Assembly: GCF_000474275.2 (NCBI RefSeq) | Contig: NZ_ATAE01000033.1 | Location: forward strand, 1-49,864 | Length of the DNA stretch: 49,864 bases | Source of the DNA: Alkalihalophilus marmarensis DSM 21297 | GTDB lineage: Bacteria > Bacillota > Bacilli > Bacillales > Bacillaceae_D | Reading direction: 5' to 3' | Shown here: piece after piece, positions 16,796-25,101 of the stretch | Position numbering within the stretch: position 1 is the first letter of the stretch | Layout of the letters: every line of letters starts with the position of its first letter | Position numbers and translations under genes: made by a program | The notes under the pieces: generated by a model | What the model saw: the letters and a program-made list of their open reading frames with translations, nothing else | Database searches by the model: none | Told to the model about the DNA's origin: nothing

Positions 16796-17386
16796 ATGGA
16801 GAGAAAATATCTTGGAGTTGTTTTGGCTGGAGGGCAGTCAAGAAGATATGGACGTCAAAAAGCCCTAGCACACTATCAGAGCAAGCCATTTTTTATGCAT
16901 AGTTTAGACGCATTGAAGGACCTTACTGAAGAACAGCTCATTATCTGCCATCCTGCTATCTTAAAAGACATTAAAGCCAAGACAAAAACATCCGTTGTTC
17001 TAGACCACCCTAAATATCAAGGGTCAGGACCATTAGCCGGATTATACACAGCTATGAGTACAAAAGATGCTGAGTGGTATGTAACAGCCCCTTGTGATAC
17101 ACCTTATATACATACAGATGTCTATAAAAAGCTGATTAAGATCCAACAGGAAACAACTTCACAAGCCATTATTCCGATTATAGAAGGACGAAAACAGCCA
17201 TTAATCGGTCTCTACCATAAAAGTCTGCAGCATTCGATCAGCGAGCTGCTAGATCAAAAAATATATAAAGTAGGAGCCTTGCTAGAAGCGGCAGATACCT
17301 ATTTAGCAGCTGATTCTTCATTCGACCCGGAAGCGTTTCACAATGTCAACAAACCAGAAGACTGGCCAGAAGCAAAACTTGATTAA
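16796..17386 (+). CDS. mobA: Molybdenum cofactor guanylyltransferase MobA
   Basis: Transfers GMP from GTP to molybdopterin to make the guanine dinucleotide form of the cofactor. The 196 residues begin with the nucleotidyltransferase motif LAGGQSRRYGRQKAL and contain CDTPYI and NVNKPEDW, as in MobA. AAGGAGGGG precedes the ATG. It runs opposite to most of the cofactor genes and is followed 11 bases later by the aldo/keto reductase gene. Confidence 0.92.
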   Translation: MERKYLGVVLAGGQSRRYGRQKALAHYQSKPFFMHSLDALKDLTEEQLIICHPAILKDIKAKTKTSVVLDHPKYQGSGPLAGLYTAMSTKDAEWYVTAPCDTPYIHTDVYKKLIKIQQETTSQAIIPIIEGRKQPLIGLYHKSLQHSISELLDQKIYKVGALLEAADTYLAADSSFDPEAFHNVNKPEDWPEAKLD

Positions 17387-17397
17387 AGGAGAGATAT

Positions 17398-18324
17398 GTG
17401 TTGAAAAAAAGAAAAATAGGGACAACAGATTTAGAAGTAAGTGAAATAGGACTTGGCTGTATGTCACTTGGAACAGACCAAAATTATGCCACTCAAATCA
17501 TCGATGCGGCTCTAGATGCTGGTATCAATTATTTTGATACAGCCGACCTTTATGATAAAGGATTAAACGAACAATTTGTCGGCAATGCCATTAAGCATCG
17601 TAGAAATGATCTGATCCTTGCAACAAAGGCTGGCAATCGGTTTGAGAGGGACAAGGAAGGCTGGGAATGGGACCCTTCTAAAAAGCATATTAAATCAGCC
17701 GTGAAAGACAGTTTAATTCGTCTGCAAACAGATTACATTGACCTCTATCAGCTTCATGGCGGAACCATTGAAGACCCGATTGACGAGACCATTGAAGCGT
17801 TTGAAGAATTGAAACAAGAAGGGTTAATTCGCCATTACGGAATCTCTTCGATTAGACCTAATGTGATTAAGGAATATGTGAAACGTTCGAATGTAGAAAG
17901 TGTGATGATGCAGTACAGCTTGCTTGACCGCCGTCCAGAGGAGTGGTTTTCTCTATTAGATGACCACCAAACCTCTGTTGTCGCAAGAGGGCCGCTCGCT
18001 AAAGGATTATTAACCAAAAAACCTCTCAGCACAGCAGGAGAAAAAATCCAAGAAGATGGTTATCTTGACTACTCATTTGAGGAATTAAAAGTAGTGCTCG
18101 ATAAACTTTCATCTCATGATGAATTCAAGCGCCCATTGTCTGAGCTTGCTTTGCATTACTGCCTGGCGCACCCTACTGTTGCCGCTGTCGTATGCGGGGC
18201 TAGCAGTATTGAACAAATTGAGGATAATGTGCGCGCAGTAGAAACAAATCCGTTAACAGAAGAGCAGGTAGCATTGCTAAAATCTCTTACAAAATCCTCT
18301 ACCTATGAGCAGCATCGCAGCTAA
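17398..18324 (+). CDS. Aldo/keto reductase
   Basis: NADPH-dependent oxidoreductase of the AKR superfamily, 308 residues, TIM barrel. The catalytic tetrad is visible as DTADLYDKG (Asp, Tyr), ATKAG (Lys) and YQLHGG (His); the C-terminal coenzyme-binding CGASSIEQIEDN segment is also present. It resembles YccK/IolS-type general reductases; the substrate is unknown. The start is GTG 17398 with AAAGGAGA upstream; the next codon TTG could also serve. The short gap suggests co-transcription with mobA. Confidence 0.88.
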   Translation: MLKKRKIGTTDLEVSEIGLGCMSLGTDQNYATQIIDAALDAGINYFDTADLYDKGLNEQFVGNAIKHRRNDLILATKAGNRFERDKEGWEWDPSKKHIKSAVKDSLIRLQTDYIDLYQLHGGTIEDPIDETIEAFEELKQEGLIRHYGISSIRPNVIKEYVKRSNVESVMMQYSLLDRRPEEWFSLLDDHQTSVVARGPLAKGLLTKKPLSTAGEKIQEDGYLDYSFEELKVVLDKLSSHDEFKRPLSELALHYCLAHPTVAAVVCGASSIEQIEDNVRAVETNPLTEEQVALLKSLTKSSTYEQHRS

Positions 18325-18452
18325 ATAAAAAGAGTCTACAAGATAAGAGAATAGAACAGAGAAAAGAGAATTCTGGCAACTCAGCAGATGAACTATCGAG
18401 AAAATTCAACTAGAACTAACGGGGGACGCTGAATAAGCGCCTCCCCTAAAGT

Positions 18453-18545
18453 GGTGATTGATTTCCGCTGAAGGCACACGCTTTCCGCGGGCATTGTAGA
18501 AACTTCTTCATCGCTCAGCTCTTGTAGGATACCTACTAGCCACGT
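18453..18545 (+). repeat. Repeat family 1, decayed copy
   Basis: Starts GATTGATTTCCGCTGAAGG, then CGCTTTCCGCGGGC as in the better copy at 18577, but the central block differs (GTAGAAAC ... ATACCTAC instead of CAGGGAGCC ... TCTCCCTGG) while the spacing and the TCATCGCTCAGCTCTTGTAGG outline are kept. Its right end fades near a CCACGTAC. Confidence 0.6.
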
Positions 18546-18576
18546 ACACAATGAAAAATCCCTACTTGACATAAGT

Positions 18577-18702
18577 GTTGATCTCCGCTGCAGGCGCACG
18601 CTTTCCGCGGGCGGCCAGGGAGCCTCCTCGTCGCTAACGCTCCTGTGGGGTCTCCCTGGTCACGCGCATCCCGCAGGAGTCGGCGCCTTCTCTCTTATCA
18701 AC
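18577..18702 (+). repeat. Repeat family 1, intact 126-bp copy
   Basis: Bounded by inverted GTTGAT (18577-18582) and ATCAAC (18697-18702). Inside are CGCTTTCCGCGGGCGG, an arm CCAGGGAG that pairs with CTCCCTGG, CTCGTCGCTAACGCTCCTG and CCCGCAGGAG. The element can fold into a branched hairpin. It carries no coding potential. Confidence 0.75.
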
Positions 18703-18855
18703 GGAGGAAGGATGATATATAGTGCACCCTCATAATAAGCAGCTGTTCAGTGATCTTAGCAGATGAACCCAAGGATGTCTGTTTTTATTAATTTGAACTG
18801 AACCATAACTAAATCGCTCCACTTGATAATTAATCAATGCAGTCCTTTAGCGGAT

Positions 18856-18958
18856 GAACTATACGGAGACTTCTACGGGGCCTAGAGCAGGAGTGAGATC
18901 CCACAGGGCTTTGCCCGAAGAAGCTCACTAGCTCCCCGTGAAAAGCGAAGTATAGTTC
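18856..18958. repeat. Repeat family 2, foldback element
   Basis: A 103-bp element bounded by perfect 9-bp inverted repeats GAACTATAC and GTATAGTTC, with internal GGAG/CTCC-type pairing (CTACGGGGCCTAGAGCAGG, GCTAGCTCCCCGTG). Not alignable to family 1 over its length, although it shares a GAGATCCCACAGG block. Confidence 0.6.
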
Positions 18959-19044
18959 AGGAGCGGCGAGTTTATACCTACACTGCATTTTGTTTTTCAC
19001 TTGAGCTAAATTGTAACCTATCTAAAATCTTCTAACTCCCCGAA

Positions 19045-19112
19045 AAAAAAGCTATGCGGGACTTCTGCTCGAGTCCCCATGAAAAGCGAGGTATAGTTAA
19101 GGAGCAAAATAT
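19045..19112. repeat. Repeat family 2, partial copy
   Basis: Shares CCCC(A/G)TGAAAAGCGA(A/G), GTATAGTT and AGGAGC with the right end of the element at 18856-18958. The left half is truncated to a short GCGGGACTTCTGCTCGAG stretch. Confidence 0.55.
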
Positions 19113-19177
19113 CCAGGCCGCATTAGTGATGGTAAATTCTACAGTTACATCCCTAACTCACTTATTTGCCTGCTCTA

Positions 19178-19420
19178 TTACCCGCCGCTAACTGGAGGGA
19201 TAAACGCAATCACATCACCATCTTTAAGGATTTCTGTATCTTCTGCATATTCTTCGTTTACAGCAATCATCGATTGATCAACTACATGCGCAATTCCCTC
19301 GTGCTGCTCTTTTACCATTTCTTTCACTTCTTCAAGCGTTTTTCCTGAAGCATCGATTTGCATTTCTTTTGTGTTCAGACGCTCCGCTAACTCAGCAAAT
19401 AATAATAACGTAATCATCAT
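19178..19420 (-). CDS. moaD: Molybdopterin synthase small subunit MoaD
   Basis: Ubiquitin-like sulfur carrier of 80 residues (79 if the second Met is used) ending in the double glycine IPPVSGG, which is thiocarboxylated and then gives its sulfur to precursor Z. It overlaps the end of moaE by four bases, so the two subunits of the synthase are translated together. No MoeB-type activating enzyme gene is in the window. Confidence 0.93.
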   Translation of the reverse strand: MMITLLLFAELAERLNTKEMQIDASGKTLEEVKEMVKEQHEGIAHVVDQSMIAVNEEYAEDTEILKDGDVIAFIPPVSGG

Positions 19421-19881
19421 TCGTCTCCTTTAGGTGGTTTACCAGTTGGATAGGCTACTTTTTCAAGCTGATCGCCCATCCATTTTTCTCCGTCTTCCCA
19501 ATGCTCCTTCTTCCAGATCGGTACAATTTCTTTAATACGTTCAATCGCATAACGGCTCGCTTCATAGGAGTCGTTACGGTGAGGAGTAGAAACCGCAATC
19601 ACAACAGCTATTTCACTAATTTCAAGCTGTCCAATCCGATGTGTGATGGCTATTCTTGTATCCGGCCACTTCTTCTGAATCTCTTCCCCAATTTGTGCAA
19701 GTTTTTTAACAGCCATTGACTCGTATGCTTCATAAGCTAAATAAATGGTACGCTTTCCATGTGTAAGCTCTCGAACCGTGCCGATAAATGTGTTAATCGC
19801 ACCTGCATGAGGATGTTCTACTTTTTTCACGATTGCTTCTATACTAATTGGATCTCTTGTAATCTCGTATAAATTCTCCAT
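19417..19881 (-). CDS. moaE: Molybdopterin synthase large subunit MoaE
   Basis: Catalytic subunit that converts cyclic pyranopterin monophosphate to molybdopterin with MoaD sulfur. From the chosen start it has 154 residues, with the family blocks GAINTFIGTVRELTHGK, LAYEAYESMA, and the active-site KKEHWEDGEKW near the C-terminus. The start at 19881 (MENLYEIT) is preferred: it overlaps the mobB stop (TAATG) and has GGGAGAAG upstream; the in-frame ATG at 19911 lies inside mobB. Confidence 0.93.
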   Translation of the reverse strand: MENLYEITRDPISIEAIVKKVEHPHAGAINTFIGTVRELTHGKRTIYLAYEAYESMAVKKLAQIGEEIQKKWPDTRIAITHRIGQLEISEIAVVIAVSTPHRNDSYEASRYAIERIKEIVPIWKKEHWEDGEKWMGDQLEKVAYPTGKPPKGDE

Positions 19882-20399
19882 TATTTCTTCTCCCAACGCG
19901 TTATAATCCATTCACTAATCCGTGCGGCATCATTCAAATGAAACACCGGCAAGTCCACTCTCTTTATTGGCAAGGCAGTCACAATTGCTTCTACCTGTTT
20001 TAATGTATCGACTAGCTTAAGATCACTCTCTTCCTTTACAATGATTAGTTTCGGGTAATCTTCTTGCTTAAACCCTTCCACAAGGACTCCATCAAGATCA
20101 AGAGTTTGATACATTGCCAGCAGTTGATCTAGTGATGGCTTTTGTTCTTGGGCCGCCTGCAATTGCAGAGCACCATCTTCATTCATGACGAGACTTGCAG
20201 CAGCACCAGCTTGACGATGTTTCCATGAATCTGTGCCATAATCTAGAGATACAAGCTCGGTCGCATGTCCATGGTGCTTGATAGTCCCTATCCTCATACC
20301 TCTTTCAGCTAGGTCAGCAATGACTTTCTCGATTAACGTTGTTTTTCCGCTGTTTTTATACCCTACCACTTGAATGATAGAATTTACTCCCACGGCCAC
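19881..20399 (-). CDS. mobB: Molybdopterin-guanine dinucleotide biosynthesis protein MobB
   Basis: GTP-binding P-loop protein of 172 residues that assists MobA. Walker A is VGYKNSGKTTLIEK near residues 12-25, and HHGHATELVSLDYGTDSWKHRQAGA is the family signature. It starts with GTG inside the end of moeA; the exact start is uncertain because another GTG lies two codons later. Confidence 0.92.
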   Translation of the reverse strand: MAVGVNSIIQVVGYKNSGKTTLIEKVIADLAERGMRIGTIKHHGHATELVSLDYGTDSWKHRQAGAAASLVMNEDGALQLQAAQEQKPSLDQLLAMYQTLDLDGVLVEGFKQEDYPKLIIVKEESDLKLVDTLKQVEAIVTALPIKRVDLPVFHLNDAARISEWIITRWEKK

Positions 20400-21727
20400 T
20401 TGCTTCCCTCACCATCCAATAAGAGCACCTCAACATCCATTCCAGTTGTAAATCCTCTTGTCCCGCCCGGCAGCAAGATCAAAGCATTTGCATCACTAAG
20501 CGAGGTAACAGAACCTGATTTATCAAGACCGGTAGGAATCACGTGAAGACGCCCCTCTTTAATGCTTACCCTGCTGCGCACAAAACGTGTAAACGGGTTA
20601 GGTTTAGGAAAGTCAGCATCCAACACAGCCTTTTCCTTTTGCAGATGAGGCTTGTCATAGCTGAAGCTAGATAGAAGGATCGGACGAACAAAAAGCTCAA
20701 AGCCGACATAGCATGCCGACGGGTTGCCCGATAAACCGAATAACAGTTTATCGCCTAGCGCAGCGACCGTTGTCACACTACCTGGCCTCATACCAACCTT
20801 ATTAAATAATACCTCTGCTCCTAACTTCTCATAAATGGCAGGCAGATAATCATAATCGCCTACAGATACTCCCCCAGTTGTGATTAAAAAATCAACTTGA
20901 TCGATCGCATTGCTTATTGCTTCATAGCATTGATCAAAATCATCTACCAGCTTCCCAAAATAAACAGGCTCTGCTCCCGCTTTTTTTAGCTGTCCGGCTG
21001 TCATGTAGGCATTGCTGTTACGGATCTTTCCAGGTACAAGTTCATCACCCACATCAAGCAGCTCTGTTCCTGTCGCAAAGATTCCTACTTTAGGCTTCTG
21101 AAACACTGGTACCTTTACATATCCAAACGTTGCAAGCAGCGCCTTGACCCCGGGTGTGATTTTAGCTCCTTTTGAAACTAATTTAGATCCTTTGGTCGTA
21201 TCTTCACCTTGCTTTGACACATTGTCCCCTGCTAGAAACGAACGCTTAATTTCTATAAAATCCCGCTCAGCTTCTTTAAATTCTCTTGTTAACTCAAACT
21301 GCACCACCGCATCTGCAGTAGCTGGAATTTGAGCGCCTGTCATAATCCGGATTGCTTCTCCCTCTTTTAAGGATTTGAAAGCAACCGACCCTGCCCCTAT
21401 TTCTTCAATTACTTCTAAAGTGACAGGGTGTTCTCTTGTTGCAGAAACCGTATCTTCTGCACGGATGGCAAATCCATCATATGGAGATTTGTCAAAAGGC
21501 GGCACATCATGATCTGCCTTTATTTCTTCCGCTAAATAGTATCCATCACATTCGTCAATGGAGACCATCTCTACTCTTCCTTCTTTTATGTACTTCATCA
21601 CTCGTGTAACCGCTTCAGAAACTGCGATCGGCTTTCTTCTTTCTACCAAATGAAACACCTCGCTATCTATCTTTCTATCTTTGTATCTTTCTATCTTTCT
21701 ATCAACAGGACTCTCTTTTTTACACAT
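20384..21727 (-). CDS. moeA: Molybdopterin molybdenumtransferase MoeA
   Basis: Inserts molybdate into adenylylated molybdopterin. Of 447 residues, the last 425 match the family: domain I/II with ADHDVPPFDKSPYDGFAIR, the MoCF-type domain with TTGGVSVGDYDY and LSGNPSA, and the C-terminal beta domain. The first 23 residues (CKKESPVDRKIERYKDRKID) are an unusual extension encoded by a CTATCTTT tandem repeat. The true start may be GTG at 21658 (MFHLVERRKPI), which aligns with other MoeA proteins; the ATG at 21727 lies upstream of the repeat. Confidence 0.92.
   Translation of the reverse strand: MCKKESPVDRKIERYKDRKIDSEVFHLVERRKPIAVSEAVTRVMKYIKEGRVEMVSIDECDGYYLAEEIKADHDVPPFDKSPYDGFAIRAEDTVSATREHPVTLEVIEEIGAGSVAFKSLKEGEAIRIMTGAQIPATADAVVQFELTREFKEAERDFIEIKRSFLAGDNVSKQGEDTTKGSKLVSKGAKITPGVKALLATFGYVKVPVFQKPKVGIFATGTELLDVGDELVPGKIRNSNAYMTAGQLKKAGAEPVYFGKLVDDFDQCYEAISNAIDQVDFLITTGGVSVGDYDYLPAIYEKLGAEVLFNKVGMRPGSVTTVAALGDKLLFGLSGNPSACYVGFELFVRPILLSSFSYDKPHLQKEKAVLDADFPKPNPFTRFVRSRVSIKEGRLHVIPTGLDKSGSVTSLSDANALILLPGGTRGFTTGMDVEVLLLDGEGSKWPWE
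21664..21702. repeat. CTATCTTT tandem repeat at the moeA start
   Basis: About five units of an 8-base repeat with small variants (CTATCTAT, CTATCTTT, GTATCTTT), lying between two candidate moeA start codons. Unit length is not a multiple of three, so a copy-number change would shift the frame of the upstream start only. Confidence 0.7.
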
Positions 21728-21820
21728 AAGAAATTCCTTTCATTATACAAAAGAAAATAGTTTTATTAAAGCGGAATAAGCCCGCAAATCATCGTTGCGG
21801 CCTCATCTGTATTCTGACTA

Positions 21821-22333
21821 TTAACGATCTTTTAAAATCTCTCTCATTACATGGCCAAGCTCTGGCACAATGATTCGGTTCATTGCAAGCTTGACCGCAC
21901 CTGGTGATCCTGGCATTGAAAAGATGGCTTTTCCATCTCTGACACCAGCAATCGCGCGGCTTAAAATAGCTGCTGTTCCAATATCTTCGACAAAGCTTAA
22001 ATAACGGAACACTTCCCCAAACCCAGGCATTTCTTTATCCAAACTGTCACGAACGGCTTCATACGTCGTATCACGCAATGCAATTCCTGTACCCCCATTA
22101 ATTAAAATGGTATCAATATCAGCACGGCTCGCTGCAATCTTTAACCAATGCTGGATTTGGCTGTATTCGTCACGGACAATCTGGTATTCTGTTACACTAT
22201 GCCCGCCCTCTTCTAACATTTCACGGATTAACGTTCCGCTTTTATCTGTATCATACGATTTTGTATCTGAAACTGTTAAAATCATACAACGCACTTCAGC
22301 TGGCGCTTCTTTTTTATGTTGTTCTACTGACAT
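21821..22333 (-). CDS. moaB: Molybdenum cofactor biosynthesis protein MoaB
   Basis: MogA/MoaB-type molybdopterin adenylyltransferase, 170 residues. Motifs are ILTVSDTKS, INGGTGIALRDTTYEAVR and FSMPGSPGAVKLAMN. GGGGGAATCAAC precedes the ATG. It is separated from moeA by about 90 bases and probably leads the moaB-moeA-mobB-moaE-moaD operon. It is divergent from moaC. Confidence 0.93.
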   Translation of the reverse strand: MSVEQHKKEAPAEVRCMILTVSDTKSYDTDKSGTLIREMLEEGGHSVTEYQIVRDEYSQIQHWLKIAASRADIDTILINGGTGIALRDTTYEAVRDSLDKEMPGFGEVFRYLSFVEDIGTAAILSRAIAGVRDGKAIFSMPGSPGAVKLAMNRIIVPELGHVMREILKDR

Positions 22334-22349
22334 GTTGATTCCCCCTAAA

Positions 22350-22379
22350 TTGACAAAAAAATAACTTTTCCATTATGAT
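22350..22379 (+). promoter_or_regulatory. Sigma-A promoter of moaC
   Basis: TTGACA (22350-22355), 18-base spacer, TATGAT (22374-22379), about 75 bases before the moaC start, in the divergent region with moaB. Confidence 0.7.
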
Positions 22380-22455
22380 AACACAGATATCCAACAACAA
22401 AAGGCAATCCCCTCAAATGACGGGAAAGCAGCTTAAAAAGGAGCGATGAACTAGG

Positions 22456-22938
22456 ATGAGTGAACTGACCCATTTTAATGAACAAGGACGCGCCAAAATG
22501 GTTGATATTTCTGATAAACAAGAAACAACAAGAACAGCCATTGCTCATACAAGCATTCAAGTAACAAATGAGATTCATCAAAAGATTGAGGAAGGAAAGA
22601 TTGGAAAAGGTGATGTTCTCTCTGTTGCCCAAGTGGCTGGTATTATGGCGGCTAAAAACACGTCACAATGGATCCCGATGTGCCACCCACTCTCCCTTAC
22701 TGGCATCAACATCCACTTTTCATGGGAACAGCAAGAACAAAAATGGGTGCTCAAGATCGAAGCTGAGGTGAAAACAAAAGGGAAAACGGGAGTAGAAATG
22801 GAAGCATTAACAGCTGCCAGCGCTACAGCCCTTACCGTTTATGACATGTGTAAAGCAATAGATAAAGGAATGGTGATCGGTCAAACGTACTTAAGCCACA
22901 AGAGCGGCGGTAAAAATGGCGATTATCACCGCGCTTAA
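22456..22938 (+). CDS. moaC: Cyclic pyranopterin monophosphate synthase MoaC
   Basis: Acts with MoaA on GTP in the first step of molybdopterin synthesis. The 160 residues contain [14 protein letters not shown], the MCHPLSLTG block and [13 protein letters not shown] with the active-site residues, and end in [13 protein letters not shown]. The ribosome site is weak (CTAGG next to the ATG; AGGAG 15 or more bases away). MoaA, its partner, is not in this window. Confidence 0.94.
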   Translation: MSELTHFNEQGRAKMVDISDKQETTRTAIAHTSIQVTNEIHQKIEEGKIGKGDVLSVAQVAGIMAAKNTSQWIPMCHPLSLTGINIHFSWEQQEQKWVLKIEAEVKTKGKTGVEMEALTAASATALTVYDMCKAIDKGMVIGQTYLSHKSGGKNGDYHRA

Positions 22939-22946
22939 CAGAACGA

Positions 22947-22976
22947 ATGCCCCCAATAAAATGGGGGCATCTTTTT
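22947..22976. terminator. Terminator between moaC and the PfpI gene
   Basis: Stem ATGCCCCC/GGGGGCAT (22947-22954 with 22963-22970) and CTTTTTAT on the plus strand. It serves moaC and may also stop the convergent PfpI gene, whose stop codon is at 22975. Confidence 0.85.
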
Positions 22977-23493
22977 ATCCTAATACCTTTAATGATTCTC
23001 TGTTAAATGCCGGAAGATCATCTGGCGTTCGGCTTGTGACTAAGTTACCGCCGCAAACGACTACTTCCTCATCATGCAGTTTCGCTCCTGCATTTTTCAA
23101 ATCTACGTGAATGGACTTGAATCCAGTCACATCTCTGTCTTTCAATACTTCTGCTGTTATGAGTAACTGCGGACCATGACAGATCGCCATAACAGGCTTG
23201 CCATCATCTACAAATGATTTAGCAAATTGAACAAAACGGTCATCACCGCGTAAAATATCAGGTGAGAAGCCTCCTGGAATGAAGAGGGCATCGAAGTCAC
23301 CTGGAGAAACATCGTCAATCCCTTTATCAATTGTTACAGTTTCTTCATCATTTTTGCCTGTTACTTTATTGCCTGATTCTTTTTCAACCGTTACAATCTC
23401 ATGTCCTGCTTCCTTAAAAGCATGAACTGGATCTGTGTATTCAACATCCTCAAATAAGTCTGTGACAACTACTGCAATCTTCTTACTCAACAT
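22975..23493 (-). CDS. DJ-1/PfpI family protein
   Basis: Cytosolic protein of 172 residues with the class I glutamine amidotransferase-like fold. The nucleophile elbow is AICHGPQLL with Cys, followed by its His; GGFSPDILRGD fits the family oxyanion loop. Relatives are B. subtilis YraA/YfkM-type general stress proteins, reported as deglycases or intracellular proteases; the true substrate is open. The start at 23493 has AGAAGGAGTGATT ahead of the ATG; the longer frame to 23577 is not supported. Confidence 0.88.
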   Translation of the reverse strand: MLSKKIAVVVTDLFEDVEYTDPVHAFKEAGHEIVTVEKESGNKVTGKNDEETVTIDKGIDDVSPGDFDALFIPGGFSPDILRGDDRFVQFAKSFVDDGKPVMAICHGPQLLITAEVLKDRDVTGFKSIHVDLKNAGAKLHDEEVVVCGGNLVTSRTPDDLPAFNRESLKVLG

Positions 23494-23562
23494 AATCACT
23501 CCTTCTAGTTTAACTCTAGTGATAGAATACCCTTTGTTGAAGTGATTAAACATAAAGATAAG

Positions 23563-23595
23563 CAAGAAAAAAACCACCCGAGAACAGGTGGTTTA
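23563..23595 (-). terminator. Terminator of minCD
   Basis: On the minus strand AAACCACC pairs with GGTGGTTT around an 8-base loop, followed by TTTTTCTT. It overlaps the minD stop codon and ends the minCD transcript before the molybdenum cofactor cluster. Confidence 0.85.
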
Positions 23596-24387
23596 ACGAA
23601 CGCCAAAAAATTGTTTAATTTTTGCAAAGAGTCCCTTATCCTCTTCTAAAGACATTAACGGAACAGCTTCACCTAAAATTCGTCTAGCAATATTGCGGTA
23701 TGCAATAGATGCTTTACTTCCAGTATGTAAGGCGATCGGTTCTCCTTTATTGGAGTATTTGATGACATCTTCATCATCTACAACGATTCCAATTAAATCA
23801 ATTGCTAGAATCGAAGAAATTTCGTCCACATCAAGCATTTCCCCGTTTTTCATCATATGCCCGCGGATTCTATTTACAACGAGCTTAGGAGCTTCAATCT
23901 CTTCTTGTTCTAAAAGTCCAATAATACGATCGGCATCACGAACTGCAGAAACCTCAGGAGTCGTAACAACAATTGCTTTGTCTGCTCCGGCTACTGCATT
24001 TTTAAATCCTTGTTCAATCCCTGCCGGACAATCAATTAATACATAATCGTATTCTTGTTTTAATTCGTTTACGATTTCTTTCATTTGTTCAGGTTCAACT
24101 GAAAGCTTATCTTTTGTTTGAGCTGCTGGAAGCAAATATAAACATTCAAAACGCTTGTCCTTAATTAACGCTTGCTTCAGTTTACAGCGGCCTTCAACGA
24201 CATCTACTAAATCATAAATGATTCGGTTTTCAAGCCCCATCACCACATCAAGGTTTCTGAGTCCGATATCAGTATCAATAAGACAAACTTTCTTACCATT
24301 AAGCGCAAGGGAAGTACCGATGTTGGCAGAGGTTGTTGTTTTTCCAACGCCACCTTTACCACTTGTAATGACTATTGCTTCTCCCAT
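23593..24387 (-). CDS. minD: Septum site-determining ATPase MinD
   Basis: ParA/MinD-type ATPase that carries MinC to the membrane and blocks polar septa. It has 264 residues from the chosen start, with the deviant Walker A SGKGGVGKTTTSAN, the switch DTDIGLRNLD, and the C-terminal amphipathic membrane-targeting helix LFAKIKQFFGVR. The start is ATG 24387 (MGEAIVITS): AAGGGG lies eight bases upstream, too close for the ATG at 24393. Confidence 0.96.
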   Translation of the reverse strand: MGEAIVITSGKGGVGKTTTSANIGTSLALNGKKVCLIDTDIGLRNLDVVMGLENRIIYDLVDVVEGRCKLKQALIKDKRFECLYLLPAAQTKDKLSVEPEQMKEIVNELKQEYDYVLIDCPAGIEQGFKNAVAGADKAIVVTTPEVSAVRDADRIIGLLEQEEIEAPKLVVNRIRGHMMKNGEMLDVDEISSILAIDLIGIVVDDEDVIKYSNKGEPIALHTGSKASIAYRNIARRILGEAVPLMSLEEDKGLFAKIKQFFGVR

Positions 24388-24414
24388 GCTCATGACCCCT
24401 TTCTATACCACGCT

Positions 24415-25101
24415 TCATCCATCAATAATTTGTGAATCATTCTTTTGAAGATTAGGACGCTGACGCATCAAGTCTTGAACTCTCTCAAGCTTAAAACTCT
24501 CGGCCTCGCTATCAAGATAAGCACTCGCCATTGCCACTCCTTTGTCACCCTCATCAAACTGGTGAATCTGATCGGCAATCCTGAGTTGCGTGGGACTCAT
24601 AAGTGCTGCTGCAACAACTGCTTTCGTATCTCCTTCAAAACCTGCATGAGCCACTCCTTTTAGAGCACCCATTATATACACATTTCCTGTCGCCATCACA
24701 GTCCCGCTCGGGTTCACATCTCCAATTAACAAAAGGTCGCCTCGGACTTTTAGAACTTGTCCGGAACGAACCATTTTCGTAAGGGTGACGACTTGTGATT
24801 CCTGCCTTAACAGCTCAGCTTCCGCTTTCGTTAATACATCTGAATGGATTTCTTCAATAGCCAGGTTTCGGCCTTCCGTTATAATGCTTGATATTTCTTC
24901 GGCTTGACCTTCTGTTAAATACCGATGTCCTACTTTCACATTGACCATCACATCAGGTTCATCTGATCCTTGGTAATGCTTTGTTGAAAGCTTTTCTTTC
25001 AGTTCCTCTAGTAAACTTTCATAGGAACAGCGGTCATCTAATAAAAAGTTCAGACCATCTTTCGTTCCTTTTATCGTAACATGTTGTTTTTTCTGCGTCA
25101 T
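24415..25101 (-). CDS. minC: Septum site-determining protein MinC
   Basis: FtsZ assembly inhibitor of 228 residues. The N-terminal domain (about 1-105) inhibits FtsZ; the C-terminal beta-helix (about 110-210), with GQVLKVRGDLLLIGDVNPSG and GNVYIMGALKGVAHAG, binds MinD. It lies 27 bases ahead of minD. A gap of about 280 bases separates it from mreD, so a promoter of its own is possible. Confidence 0.95.
   Translation of the reverse strand: MTQKKQHVTIKGTKDGLNFLLDDRCSYESLLEELKEKLSTKHYQGSDEPDVMVNVKVGHRYLTEGQAEEISSIITEGRNLAIEEIHSDVLTKAEAELLRQESQVVTLTKMVRSGQVLKVRGDLLLIGDVNPSGTVMATGNVYIMGALKGVAHAGFEGDTKAVVAAALMSPTQLRIADQIHQFDEGDKGVAMASAYLDSEAESFKLERVQDLMRQRPNLQKNDSQIIDG

Larger units (their letters stand above)
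18325..19177. other. Gene-free repeat zone
   Basis: About 850 bases without a credible gene, between the convergent aldo/keto reductase and moaD genes. It holds two copies of repeat family 1 and two of repeat family 2, listed separately. The open frames here are made by the repeats. No terminator with a clear T-run was found after the reductase. Confidence 0.75.

Noticed and set aside
18393-18599. Minus-strand open frame in the repeat zone
   Set aside because: It is formed by repeat copies; no ribosome site and no recognisable protein.
23494-23577. N-terminal extension of the DJ-1/PfpI protein as a signal sequence
   Set aside because: The hydrophobic stretch is read from a region with no ribosome site, while AGAAGGAG sits at the internal ATG that matches the start of the family.
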